Source: Voacanga thouarsii
Taxonomy: Eukaryota; Streptophyta; Magnoliopsida; Gentianales; Apocynaceae
DNA length: 64,000 nt
Direction of reading: 5' to 3'
Assembly: GCA_026120185.1 (NCBI GenBank)
Contig: JANUWF010001220.1
Location: 1,550,001 to 1,614,000 of the forward strand
Made by a program: the position numbers and the translations under genes. This document shows, piece after piece, positions 24,663 through 35,335 of the stretch; position 1 is the stretch's first letter, and every line of letters starts with the position of its first letter. The notes below the pieces were generated by a model that was not told where the DNA came from, did no database searches, and worked only from the letters and a program-made list of their open reading frames with translations.

Positions 24663-25186
24663 TGTTGACTTTTGGCTTTCTTTCTCAGATCCCACATCGG
24701 TTTTGGTAAAGTAATTTCACCATCTTTTGTGCCTATATAATTAGGCTTTGTTTGGCTTTAACAACACCAACAATCTTTTCTCCCACATATAAATAAAAGC
24801 GAGCTGTTTGAGTGGTGCTCGGAGATTAGGCAAATTTGGCCAAACTCTATTTATCAATTTCAAGTGTGTTCTTTCTTTATTTTTGCATTTATTTATTTTT
24901 ATTATTGCAATTTCTTTTCAGTTGTAATATACTATTCAATATTATTTATCGGGTTTATATGTAGTGTTTTGTACAGTTTATTTGGGTGTATTTTAATATT
25001 CGCGTGTATGTACTATTTATGTATACACCGATGTAGGCTGTGATAATACACCATACACGTAAGTTCTAATAAGAGACTGAAATTTAAGAGAGACAGTGTC
25101 TCCTCCAGTTTGTTTTCTTAAGAACTATTGAATCGATTAATTTTACTAATTGCTTTGGAGAAAAAATTTACCCAGTTTTTCTAACA
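24663..25186 (+). repeat. 3' LTR of Tork-like copia element
   Basis: 524 bp partner of 19922-20453. It is preceded by the purine-rich 'aagccaagataaagat' and followed by the duplication TAATG. Confidence 0.9.
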
Positions 25187-25830
25187 TAATGCACAATTTG
25201 TAAACTTTAACACAACATTAAGCAACACCTTGATAAAAATTCCATAAGCATGAATTTTGACAAAAGAATTCAATAGAAAATTTTCAATTCTCTACTTATC
25301 TCCAAATTATATGGAGGGTTTAGCAAGATTCTACTTGTCAGATTATGCCCCACGGTGAAACTTTAAGATGCTTGAAAGAATTAATCTTGTGACTCATAAT
25401 AAAAGGAATGCAAATAAGGGCAAGGGTATCCTATGAAGAAGAAAGGCACTAATAAAAATATTTGTTATTTCTATAAAAAGAAGGGATATCGAAATAAAGA
25501 TATATTGCCTGAAATATAAGAAATGGCTCAAGGAAAGAAAAACGATAATCTCAATTTTTTGTGTTATGGATCTAATTTCACTGAAATTTCTAATAATATA
25601 TGATGGATTGATTCTAATAATACAATTCACATTTCAAAATTATATAGATTTTCTAATACTAAGGAAGCTTATAGAGAGTGAACAATACATCTATTTTGGT
25701 AACATGATATGCATTCACATATTGAAGGCATAGGGATCTATAAGTTTATTTTGTAAAATAGTTTTTATTCAAATTTGAAGAATACATTTTATGTAGAATA
25801 TTTTTAAAAAAATTAATTTCTATTTCAAAC
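25187..25830 (+). pseudogene. Older copia element: gag end and protease-like remnant
   Basis: Continues the gag interrupted at 19921. A zinc-knuckle relic NICYFYKKKGYRNKDI lies near 25460, with the second Cys of CxxC lost. WIDSNNTIHIS near 25605 corresponds to the protease motif WIDSGSTIHVS of related copia elements: Asp kept, Gly lost. Further on, EGIGIYKFIL and LKNTFYVEYF match the segment behind the protease. Many stops. Confidence 0.65.
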
Positions 25831-26029
25831 TTTCATTTACTTCTTGTTGTTTTTCATTTCATTATTTATCTATGAAATTTTTAAAGGACAATAAAGTTAT
25901 TAGTTTTGGAATTTTGGATAGGAGTTTATTCAAATTTAAGTTTGACCTAGGATATGAATGTACTGTTTTAATTTTGCTCAACAAAGGAATTGATGCTAAA
26001 TGTTATTTTATAAATAAGAACTCACCAAA

Positions 26030-27150
26030 TCTTTAGCACAAGAGATTGGGACAAAGCTCTATTGATAGAATCAAAAGGTTACCTGGTGAAGGGTTTTAAA
26101 AACTCTTGATTTTTTTATTTAACTTTGACACCTGCATAGACTGCATATTCAAAAATGAAAATTCATCAAGTCTTTAGCACAAGAGATTAGGACATATCTC
26201 AATTGATAGAATCAAAAGATTAGTTTAGGATGGAATTTTAAAGACTCTTTGTTTTTTTTAAACAAATTATTTTGACACTTATATGAATAAATGAAAATAA
26301 GCCAACAAATGCACTAAAATTTCTAAAATGAGTTCTCATTACTTAAGATCATATACACAGATGTTTGTGGCCATTTCCTACCTCTTACTCAAATGGTGAG
26401 AGACATTTTATCTCATTTCATAATGACTATTCAATATATATGTATCTCTAGTTTCTATTTGACAAATCTAAAGAACATGATGCTTTTAAAGTCATTAAAA
26501 CATAAGAAAAGAAACAAAAGGAAACTAAGATCAAAATTGTAAGAATTGATGGCGGTGTTAGTAGATACATAGATAAAGAACAAGCTAAACGTCTATTTGT
26601 TGAGCTCTTCAAAGATTGAGGGCATTATCATCCAATATACTATGCCTAAAATACAACAACAAAATGCTATGATAGAAAGACAGAACCGCACTTTTATGGA
26701 CATGGTAAAAAGTATGGTTAGTAGATCTAATTTACTATTATCCTTATGGAGTAAGGCCTTAAAAACCATTGTGTATGTTTTAAACAGGACTATATCCAAA
26801 TCTATTCCTAAGATACCATTTGAATTATAGATTGGATGGAAATTTAATTTAAGATATTTACTGATTTGGGAATGCCCAACTGTGGTAACCCATAGTTGAA
26901 AAAGTTGGATGAATATACAATAAATAGTTATTTTATAGACTATGTAGTTAGCTCAATGGAATATAGGTTTTATCATCCATCTCATCCTCCTAACTTTGTT
27001 GAGGTTATAAATATTAAATTTTTTGGGGAACATGAAGTAAGTGGAAATGGTTTGACTCAAAAGTTAGAATTTGAAGAGATAGGGAACCACCCTTTATGGC
27101 ACCTCTACAAGTTAAGAATATTGCTCAATTTAATTTTCAAGAATTGATTG
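26030..27150 (+). pseudogene. Older copia element: pre-integrase and integrase remnant
   Basis: Pre-integrase HKRLGQSSIDRIKRLPGEGF near 26040 is partly repeated at about 26175-26230 (HKRLGHISIDRIKRL), a local duplication. KIVRIDGGVSRYI near 26535 corresponds to the second catalytic Asp. The open frame 26597-26830 holds IIQYTMPKIQQQNAMIERQN with the Glu kept, then SLWSKALKTIVYVLNRTISK. 26896-27147 (KKLDEYTINSYFIDY, then YRFYHPSHPPNFVE) is the segment behind the core. Frame changes and stops separate the pieces. Confidence 0.75.
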
Positions 27151-27539
27151 AAGAAAAACAAATCCAAGGGTCAGCACCAATTGAGGAACTACATGAAGAA
27201 CAACCCAATTTACTTGAACCTAGTGGTGAAGGGACACATGAATTTGTAGGAGTAAGAAGATCCTTGATATAAAAACCAACAATTTCTAGTTTTTATCTTG
27301 TATATCTCCAAGAGTATAATTATGATGTTGGAATAAAAGATAATCTATGTTTTTTTTCACAAGCCAGTATTAGTGAAAATTTTACATTTTGGTAGGATGT
27401 CTAAAATATAAAATAGAGTCAATGGCTAAAAATTAAGTCTGGAACCTCATTAAGTTAGCAGAAGAGACCTCTATTATAGGATCCAAATAGGTCTTTAAAA
27501 CAAAAAGAGTTCATCTAGTAATATTGAACAACATAAAGT

Positions 27540-28000
27540 TAGACTTACAGCTAAAGCCTCCACTCAAAGGGAAGGTATTGCTTATCATGAAGCCTTCTTT
27601 CCAATGTCTAAGAAGGATTTGTTAAGTATAATCATGATACTAGTAGTTTATTTTGATTTATAGTTACATTATATGGATGTGAAAATATAATTTTTGAATG
27701 ACACCATAAAGAGAAAGTATATATATGGTAACTTGTGGGATTTTGTGATAAAGATAAAAATCATCTTGCCTACAAGTTAGAGAAGTCTATCTATGGATTT
27801 AAATAAAATTCTGTCAATAGTATATTAAGTTTGACAATATTATCTCTTATTTTAGATTTAAAGAGAACATTATTGATCAACATATATAATAAGTGGGAGC
27901 AAATATATTTTTCCGATCCTAAACATGGATAACATTCTACTTACAAGTAGCGCTCTGAGTTTATCGCATGAGACTAAATAGTTAGTTATCTAAAATTTTT
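27540..28000 (+). pseudogene. Older copia element: reverse transcriptase remnant
   Basis: Only fragments are visible: a RT palm-like segment near 27545-27700, and YKLEKSIYGFK near 27770, matching the KLKKSIYGLKQ motif. The YVDD box and RNase H are not recognisable, so the element seems truncated on the right. Low certainty on the end. Confidence 0.5.
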
Positions 28001-28646
28001 TAATGAAAGATATTAGTAAGGTTTCTTATACCATTAATGTTAAAGTAATTGGCAAAGTTGGCATTTGATAAGATTCATTCACATAAATCCTTGATAATAT
28101 AGAAGACGTGTTTCTTGTGATAGATATGCTTTTGGAAATTGCTTAAATCTGAATTGGCAATGTTTGGTGCTAAAGACATATTGGAGTTGGATTAGGAGAA
28201 GGATTTTCAAAAATTTAGGAAGAATCTTAGTGAAGATACATACAATAAAGATTTTATTCACAAAGACAATGAAATTTGGGACTATAAAGATTTAGGAAAC
28301 TTCAAAGACAAATCTTTAAACGGATTTCTAATTCAACAAGAAAATAAACACTCAATTATGATGTATAAAAATGACTAAAGAGCTATTGATTATATGCGGA
28401 AAGAAGAAGCACGAAACTCAGAGATATTCTTAGAGAATTGGTCAAAAAAAATAGGAGTGAGGAAATTCATGCATATATTCAAAGACGTTCTTGAAGCACA
28501 CTTTCGATGAAGTTACTAGTTCTGTTTGTTAAAGTGTGTTTCTCGGTTTAAGTTAACTGCTACAAAAATATCATATTTTCTAGAAGGCCATGAATCATTC
28601 TACTTCAAAAGAAAACGCCTTTTGGGTGGAAAGATTTCTCGTGTGA
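28001..28646. other. No gene recognised
   Basis: About 650 bp of AT-rich sequence between the decayed copia element and the reverse gypsy-like element. I see no motif, and the short open frame at 28079-28261 (minus) has no support. Confidence 0.5.
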
Positions 28647-30136
28647 TGCATGTTTTTTAGTGTTGAAAAAATTAATAACAAGGGGCTACAAACAGTCAAG
28701 TTTTAATTAAAATACTAACTACTAAAACCATACATACGAGCAAGTGTACCCATCATTTAATATAGGGAATAGTAAGTATTGAATCTAGAAGAACTTAGAC
28801 TCACACTTTACTTTACCCTATTCTTTATTGTTTAACAAATAAAATAAAGAAATAAAAAAAATAACCTACCTATGCAAGAGAAAATAAAATAACACAAGAA
28901 AAGTCATAAGGATAATTAAGGAGTGAGAATAAGGAGAAAAGACATGTAATGAAGAAATACATCAATTCTATGACAAGTGAAGAAAATATCTTTCAGTCAA
29001 TCAATTCTTAATCACAAATACCAATGTGAGTTTTCAAAAGTAACTTTCAATCATTTTCAAGTCATGAAATTCTATTCTTAGATTAATCAAAGGGTATGTT
29101 CTACCTCCCTAATTAAAATTAAGAAGCATTAAGAATAACTCAATTAAACAATTAATGTTCCTATATTCTAAACAATACTAAAGTCTTTTTAATGGAAGAA
29201 ATAATACCCCTATATTCTTAGTGATATTAATCTCTCTTTGATTACCAAATTTCTCCCTTAACCTTCATTTTCAATCCAATTAAGAGAGAACAAGATAGTG
29301 AATTAATTAGTCCTAGGTTAGTTAATTCAACTTGTAAAATCAAGTAATCAAATATTTAGACTTGGAATTTAACAAGTCTAGAAATAGTTCAATACAAAAT
29401 CATAGAGGAAAAATATCATCAACTACAATTAAAACATATAAACCCAATTTTACCAAAATAGAATTACAAAGAAAGATAGAAGAAAAACTCATAAACAAGT
29501 ATAATACCCTTCTCCTTTGCAATCTTCTTGATAAAACTCCTCTTCTTCTCCAAGATTCCCTTGATCTTTCTCCTCTTGACGTTCTTAACTCCTATCTAGG
29601 AGTTTTCTAAAGATATTATATTGAAAAACTAAAAACTATGAAAACTACTCTAATCTAACATTTACATACATTGTAGGGATTATTTCTCTTATATTTATAG
29701 GAGTTTAGATTGCCAAAAAATATGTATAAGAGTCATAATTCCTTCCCAAATTAGTTCCCTAAAGAATCTTAGTAGAAGTTGCCAAATTCTGCATTAAAAG
29801 AGAAATTCCGCTGATATTACAATAGGAGAGAGCCGGCATAGGTTCAGATGCATGGGTCGACACCGACCCAACTCTGTCCACCTCCAAAACTGCTCTTTTT
29901 TCTCTATTTTGTCTAGTGTTAAGCCCCGGCCAGTTCACCTTCTTGGGCCAGCACCGGCTCACCACAATTTAACCAATTTTTGGGTAATTTTTACTATCTT
30001 TCATCATATTTCTTTATCTCATCAATTCTACGCAAAAGATAGCAAAATAGAGGGAATCAGTAGTCATTTAAGCATAAAATCATATCAAATACAACACAAA
30101 TAACCCTCAAACTATGTGTATATTTAACCCTTATCA
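28647..30136 (-). repeat. 3' LTR of second reverse gypsy-like element
   Basis: 1490 bp. Shares long stretches with 33092-34596, for example 'cttctcctt', 'ttgatgttctt'-like text, 'gggaatcagtagtcattta' (variants) and 'catatcaaatacaac'. A GC-richer block lies at 29829-29965, where the open frames on both strands (29759-29965 minus, 29852-30103 plus) are LTR sequence, not genes. Confidence 0.85.
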
Positions 30137-30154
30137 GTTTCCCTACACTTAAAC
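30137..30154 (-). other. Polypurine tract of second reverse gypsy-like element
   Basis: On the minus strand 'aagtgtagggaaac' stands directly before the LTR start TGATAAGGG, the same pattern as in the other two gypsy-type elements. Confidence 0.65.
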
Positions 30155-31799
30155 TTTTCTTATCCTCAAGCAAACAAAAATTGAACACACCAATCAAATA
30201 GTTTATTAACAAGAAGATTTTAATAAACATAGCAAATATAATAAAGATATTATCTTTCTTCCAACTTAAAGATTCAACATAATACTTATTCAATTAAACT
30301 AATTTCATGCAAACTCATGTATTAAGATAGATATCACCAAAGCCATTAAAGTTGAGTTAAACAAGTTTATATACATTTAATATGTTTCATCCCATTCCTC
30401 AAGTCAATAATGCAAACATTGTGACTCATATAAGTTACGAATAATCAATCAACTTAAGTTTTACAATTTCCAAACTACTACAATCTAAGTAGCAAACTTG
30501 GGACATTCTCACTATTTTTTCTTGAGATTAATAGCCTCAAGTGAATAGATTTCTATTTACTTCACTGTATTGGCCCCCTTAATTTTCAACGCATATTTTT
30601 TTTCACTCACACTCTTATTTTCTCTCATCTCACTTTTTCATTTTTTTCTTTTCAACAAAATTTTCGCTTTTGTTCATTGTTTTTTCTTTTCTTTTTCTTG
30701 CCAAAATGGTCACATATATCCCTTTCTGTATTGTGTGTTTTTTTTAACACATTTTCTCCTTCAACCTCACCTCTCACCTTATTTACTTAAACTCAGAATA
30801 AGGACTAGTTTAGAAAATTATGACACCAAAATCAACTAAAATTCCATACTTACATTTCATCACAAAGTCAACATCAATCTTTAAGAAACAAAATGACACA
30901 ACATCTACTACAATATAAATAAGGCCAGTTTAAATTTTCAAGACTTAGTCTATATCACACTTAATATACAAGTTTACACAAAACCAAGCTCAACCAAATA
31001 AATTTTAAACCAAATTAAAAAAAAACAATAACAATAACATAATAGTCCAAAATTGCAATTTCGCTCCAAAAATTGTAAATTTCAAAATTTTTAGATTTTT
31101 TCAAAGTAGCTTAAAATTTCAAGAAAACACCAAGAAAATTGATAAACTTTTGGATAAAAAATATCACCAAACTACTCCAAAATTTTCCAACTCATCTCAA
31201 AATTTCAAGAAACACCAAGGGAATTGATAAACACTCAGATAAAAAATATTACCAAACCACTCCCCAATACTTAAACTGGATAATGCCTTCATTGGCATTA
31301 AATTAAGACAATGAAGTATCTCCAAAGGGACCAAAAAGGATAAAAGGAGTAGAAAATTAAGCAATACTTCCCAAGTGTAATAAGCTCAAAAAATGTTGAA
31401 AATTGAAGAAGAGAAAGAAAAGCTTGTCCAAGAAGAATTTATGCAAACCTATAAATCAAAACACAAATAAAAGCATGAAGAAAACAATAGCAAAATAAAA
31501 ACACCAAAAAGAAAACATACTAGAGCAAAATACTAACAAAATCCTAAAAAAGCTAATAAAGACACGACTCACTCCCCCCCCCCCCACACACACACACACA
31601 CATACACACTTAAGCTGGAAAATACTTTCCTTATTGGAAGGGGCAAAAAGACTAGAAAAACCATATTAAATAAGATAAGACAAGACAATGACATAAAGAC
31701 CTAAATAAACTAAAAACAAAACCATCAAACAAAACAATGACAATGACCTAAAGACCTATAGCATAACAAAACAAATCCAAACAAAGACAACAACTCTTT
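30155..31799. other. Interior of second LARD-like element, non-coding part
   Basis: AT-rich with T-rich and A-rich runs. A poly-C run and CA microsatellite occupy 31574-31612. Near 31260 'ctccccaatacttaaactgg' plus 'cattggcatt' is the motif shared with the interiors of the other gypsy elements. It recurs near 31575-31640, so this element carries two copies. The plus-strand open frame 30570-30839 is a T-rich artefact. Confidence 0.55.
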
Positions 31800-32639
31800 C
31801 TATTCATCATACTTCCTCATCAAACTCTTGTAAAAGAAATTATTGCTCAATAGAAAATTTAGGTATAATGAATGTAGAAAGAATGGAGGTTTTTGAAAAA
31901 GGCAAAGCACATAAAGAACATTAGAATCAATGAAAGCAAATGCATAATCCTTAGTCCCTTGCAATTCTTTGGATGTATAAATTACTTTGTCAACAAATGA
32001 ATGTAAATAGTATCTAAAAAATGCATCAATCTTACCAATTAACCCTTCAAAAGAATTGTTACCATGAAAACTCCCCTTTGTACCTAGTAGTGTAACACTT
32101 AAAATTGGAATAAAGAAATCCTTACTTTTCAAAACATAGTCTACAATAACTAAGTTACCTCCCATATGTTAGGGTGAATGGTAAATTTTGTTAACATCCT
32201 CCAAGAAATTCTTATGATGTATCATGAAAAAATCCAACTTCTTGAGGCAGATTAAGCTCCACACATCGTCAATGGCACCATTAGGCTCCAAAAAGCGAGT
32301 TGTACCTACAAAATCATGTGACAAAGAGAAATCGAAAGTATTAGCATATAGAATAGAACAAAAGTTTTCTCCCATCACAGTACGCAATTTTTTCTCATAT
32401 CCTCTCTCTTCTCCATAGGGGTTTTCTTTTACACATATGTGGGCATTGTTACTCAAGGAACACAATTGTTCTATAATTATTTCCAAGAAAGGCTCAAAAA
32501 TCAATTTTTTCAGTTCTTTGAGTGTCAGCCGGTGCCGCCTCATACGATGCATCTGGCGCCTGCTCATCACTATAACAAGTCCCCTATTTTGTTGTAGTTT
32601 CCAGTGTTCTAGATGAAAGTCTCTCATAAGTTTCCTCAA
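31800..32639 (-). pseudogene. Unassigned ORF inside the LARD-like element
   Basis: The minus strand is open from 32639 to 32172, then one stop (32171-32169), then open in the same frame to 31800: about 156 + 121 codons. It lies in the sense orientation of the element, about 450 bp behind the primer site, where gag would be. The N-terminal part is basic (SRRQMHRMRRHRLTLKELKK). The middle has NGAIDDVWSLICLKKLDFFM. The second part is hydrophobic and aromatic-rich (FAFIDSNVLYVLCLF). I recognise no gag, nucleocapsid or pol motif. It could be a diverged gag or a captured host gene fragment. No ATG is present at the left edge, and an in-frame ATG lies at 32627. Confidence 0.4.
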
Positions 32640-33068
32640 CGATCCTTAGCTAACTATGTTCTATGGTTACTCAATCATTAGGAAACTTCTTTGTTCCATT
32701 TAATAGCAGTATTTTTGTTATCAACAAAGGAATTTATTAATGCTTCAAGTGATGTCTCACTCAAAACATGAACATGAGGTTGCAATTCTGCAAATTTATC
32801 ATCATTGAGACGCATTTGATTTTACACCTATGGCCACATACGTCCCCAGGAATAACCTTCCATGATGATGAGTTTTTTTTTTTTTGCTTTATCTCACAAA
32901 ACAAAAGAAATGTTAGTAGCAAGAAACATTAATACAAAAATACAAACGATACCAAAAAAATATAGAAACAAAGAAAAAGCATACAAAAAGAAAGAAAAGT
33001 CAGTGATACTTACAAATACAAAATGTCTAAATCAATAAGATTCGAGTGTTTCTGATAGTACCTATCTT
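32640..33068. other. Leader region of second LARD-like element
   Basis: Between the primer site and the unassigned ORF. On the minus strand it holds short open stretches (for example RLNDDKFAELQPHVHVLSET from about 32815 leftward) that may be further pieces of the same unknown protein. A poly-T run is at 32873-32885. Confidence 0.4.
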
Positions 33069-33089
33069 TGACAACGTCGCCAAAAACTT
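33069..33089 (-). other. Primer-binding site of second reverse gypsy-like element
   Basis: The minus strand reads 'aaagtttttggcgacgttgt', close to the gypsy site tttttggcgccgttg at 42766. It directly follows the LTR end at 33092. Confidence 0.78.
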
Positions 33090-33091
33090 TA

Positions 33092-34596
33092 TACATATTT
33101 TTTAGTATTGGAAAAATTAACAACAACAGGTCGCAAAAAATCAAGTTTTAATTAAAATTCTAACAACTAAAACCACACATACGGGCAAGTATGAACATCA
33201 TATAGTATAGGGAATAATAAATATCGAATCCACAAAAATTGAGGCTCCCATGTTGCTTTACCCTAATTTTTATTGTTTACCCAATAAAATAAAGAAATAA
33301 AAGTAAATAACCTACCTATGCTAGAGAAAATCAAGTGACACAAAAAAGTCACAAGGATCATCAAGAAGTAAGAATAAGGAGAAAAAACATGTAATGAAGA
33401 AATATCTCAATTCTATGACAAGTGAAGAAAATATCTTTCAACCAAACGATTCTCAATCCGAAATACCAATATGAGTTTCAAAAATAACTTTCATTCATTT
33501 TTTTAAGTCATAAAATTCTATTCTTAGATTAATCAAATGGTATGCTTTACTTCCCTAATTAAAACTAAGAAGCATTAAGAACAGCTCAATTAAACAATTA
33601 ATGTCCTTGTATTTTAGGCAACACTAAAGTCTTTTTAATAGATGAAATAATACCCTTATATTCTAGTAATATTAATCTCTTTGATTACCAAATATTTCTC
33701 TTAACCTTCTTTTTCATTCCAATTAAGAGAGAACAAGATAGTGGATTAATTAGTCCCGAATTAATTAATTCAACTTATAAAATCAAGTAATCAAATATTT
33801 AAAATTGGAATTTAACAAGTTTAGAAATAATTCAATACAAAATTATAGAGTAAAAATATTCCCAATTACAATTAAAATATATAAACCCAACTTTAACAAA
33901 ATAGAATTATATAAAAAAAAAGATATAAGAAAAACTCATAGATAAGTGTAATCCCCTTCTCCTTTTACAATCTTCTTGATAAACCTTCTCTTCTTTTCCA
34001 ATATTATCTTGATATTCCTCCTCTTGATGTCGATCTTCCTCTTCTTGATGTTCTTGACTCCTCTTTAGGAGTTTTCAAAAAAAAATTACATTGAAAATTT
34101 GAAAATTATGAAAAACTACTCTAATCTAATATGTACATACATTGGAGGAATTGTTTCTCTTGTATTTATAGGAGTTTAGATTGCCAAAAAGTGTATACAA
34201 TAATCCTAATTCATTCCCAAATCAGTTCCCAAAAGAATCCTTGTAGAAGCTACCAAATTCTACATTGAAAGGGAAATCTTGCCGATATTGCATCAAGAGG
34301 GAGATGCCGCTGGTTCAGATGCTTGGGCAGCCGCCAATCTAACTTTGTTTGCCTTCGAAATTGCTCCGTTTCGTACAGTGTTTTGCCCCAACCAGTTTAG
34401 CTTCTTGGGCTGGTGTTAGTTCACGACTGTTTAACCAATTTTGTGCAATTTTTACTATCTTTCATCATATTTCTCCATCTTATCAATTCTACACAAAAGA
34501 TAATAAAATAAAGGGAATCAATAGTCATTTAAATATAAAATCATATCAAATACAACAAAATGACACTCAAAAAATGTATACATTTAACCCCTATCA
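33092..34596 (-). repeat. 5' LTR of second reverse gypsy-like element
   Basis: 1505-bp partner of 28647-30136 with many scattered differences. Internal duplication of a 'cttcctcctcttgatgt'-like unit near 34015-34050. The open frame 34349-34639 is LTR sequence. Confidence 0.85.
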
Positions 34597-34639
34597 TAGT
34601 GTCAACAAAGTACCATTGTATTGTAGCAACGAAGATTAA

Positions 34640-35330
34640 TCGCTACTATAAAAAATGTTGATTACCAACTAACCATTCCCAACAAACCAAGTTTGGTTGG
34701 TAATTATCAGCAAATTATCAACATATTCCTAATAAATATGGAAGATGTTGCATTTCAATTACTTACCAACTATGCGTATTTTGTTGGTGATATTTCTGTT
34801 GATAATATATTGGTAATATATTGGAAAATAGGTAAAAAAATATTTACTAATAGATTACTAATAAAATTTGAGTAGTTGGTAACTATTTCTGATGGTAATC
34901 AACTAATAATAGGGAAGGAATATTTTTCCCGCCGATTTACCAACAAAATACCAACTGAAGTAGGTGGTTGATGGATGTTTCAGTTAGTAATACAATTGAT
35001 AATGTGATGGTCAATTTGTTGCCAACAGAATTACCAACCAAAATATCCATTATAAATATATAAATCATGGTCTAGTAAATTACCACCAGAATTACTAACT
35101 GTGTGAATTCAATTATTGATATTTTTGTTGGTAATATGTAAGTAATATATTAGTAAACAGGTGAAAAAAATATTTACCAATAAATTATCAATAAATTGCG
35201 AGCAGTTTATAACTATTTTTTATGGTAATATATTAGCAATAGGGGGAATGTTTTTCCTGCCGATTTTCTAACAAAATACCAACTGAAGTGGGTAGTTGGT
35301 AGAAGATTCACTACCCAAAAAAAAAAAAAA
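34640..35330. repeat. ACCAAC/GTTGGT-rich repeat region, possible transposon end
   Basis: Short units built around 'ttaccaac' and 'gttggtaat' recur on both strands about every 20-40 bp. The left edge 'actataaaaaatgttgatta' resembles a degraded CACTA-type terminus (CACTATAAAAAA). A related block lies at 57060-57420. No coding content. Confidence 0.5.
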
Positions 35331-35335
35331 ATAGC

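Larger units (their letters stand above)
19922..25186 (+). mobile_element. Tork/Tnt1-like Ty1/copia retrotransposon, complete boundaries
   Basis: 5265 bp with LTRs 19922-20453 and 24663-25186, both TGTTGAC...AACA. It is flanked by the identical 5-bp duplication TAATG (19917-19921 and 25187-25191). The primer site is TGGTATCAGAGA. Gag, protease, integrase, RT and RNase H are in copia order. The LTRs differ at about ten of the first 70 aligned positions by eye, so the insertion is old, and all genes hold stops. It sits in the gag of the older copia element. Confidence 0.92.
19660..28000 (+). mobile_element. Highly decayed Ty1/copia element hosting a second copia element
   Basis: Gag-like sequence at 19679-19921 (CMDNDLALHVNRAV) continues after the nested element at 25187 onward. 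Then follow a zinc-knuckle remnant, protease-like, pre-integrase, integrase and RT fragments in Ty1/copia order. No LTR or primer site could be placed, so both ends are approximate. Stops occur every few dozen codons, making this the most degraded coding element in the window. Confidence 0.7.
28647..34596 (-). mobile_element. Second reverse-oriented gypsy-like element (LARD-like) with an unassigned ORF
   Basis: LTRs at 28647-30136 and 33092-34596 match along their length. The minus-strand LTR starts TGATA and ends ...ATGCA (left copy) or ...ATGTA (right copy). A gypsy-type primer site lies at 33069-33089 and a purine tract at 30137-30154, so it is transcribed leftward. The 2955-bp interior has no RT or integrase motif. 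It does have one minus-strand reading frame of about 279 codons with a single stop. A clean target duplication was not found (TGTGA left versus TAGTG right). Confidence 0.82.

Noticed and set aside
29759..30103. Overlapping frames on both strands in a GC-richer block
   Set aside because: The block is inside an LTR and has a counterpart in the partner LTR (34300-34440), so it is LTR sequence rather than a gene.
30570..30839. An F/S/L-rich 89-codon frame that could look like a membrane protein
   Set aside because: Produced by T-rich sequence in a non-coding element interior; no start context or domain.
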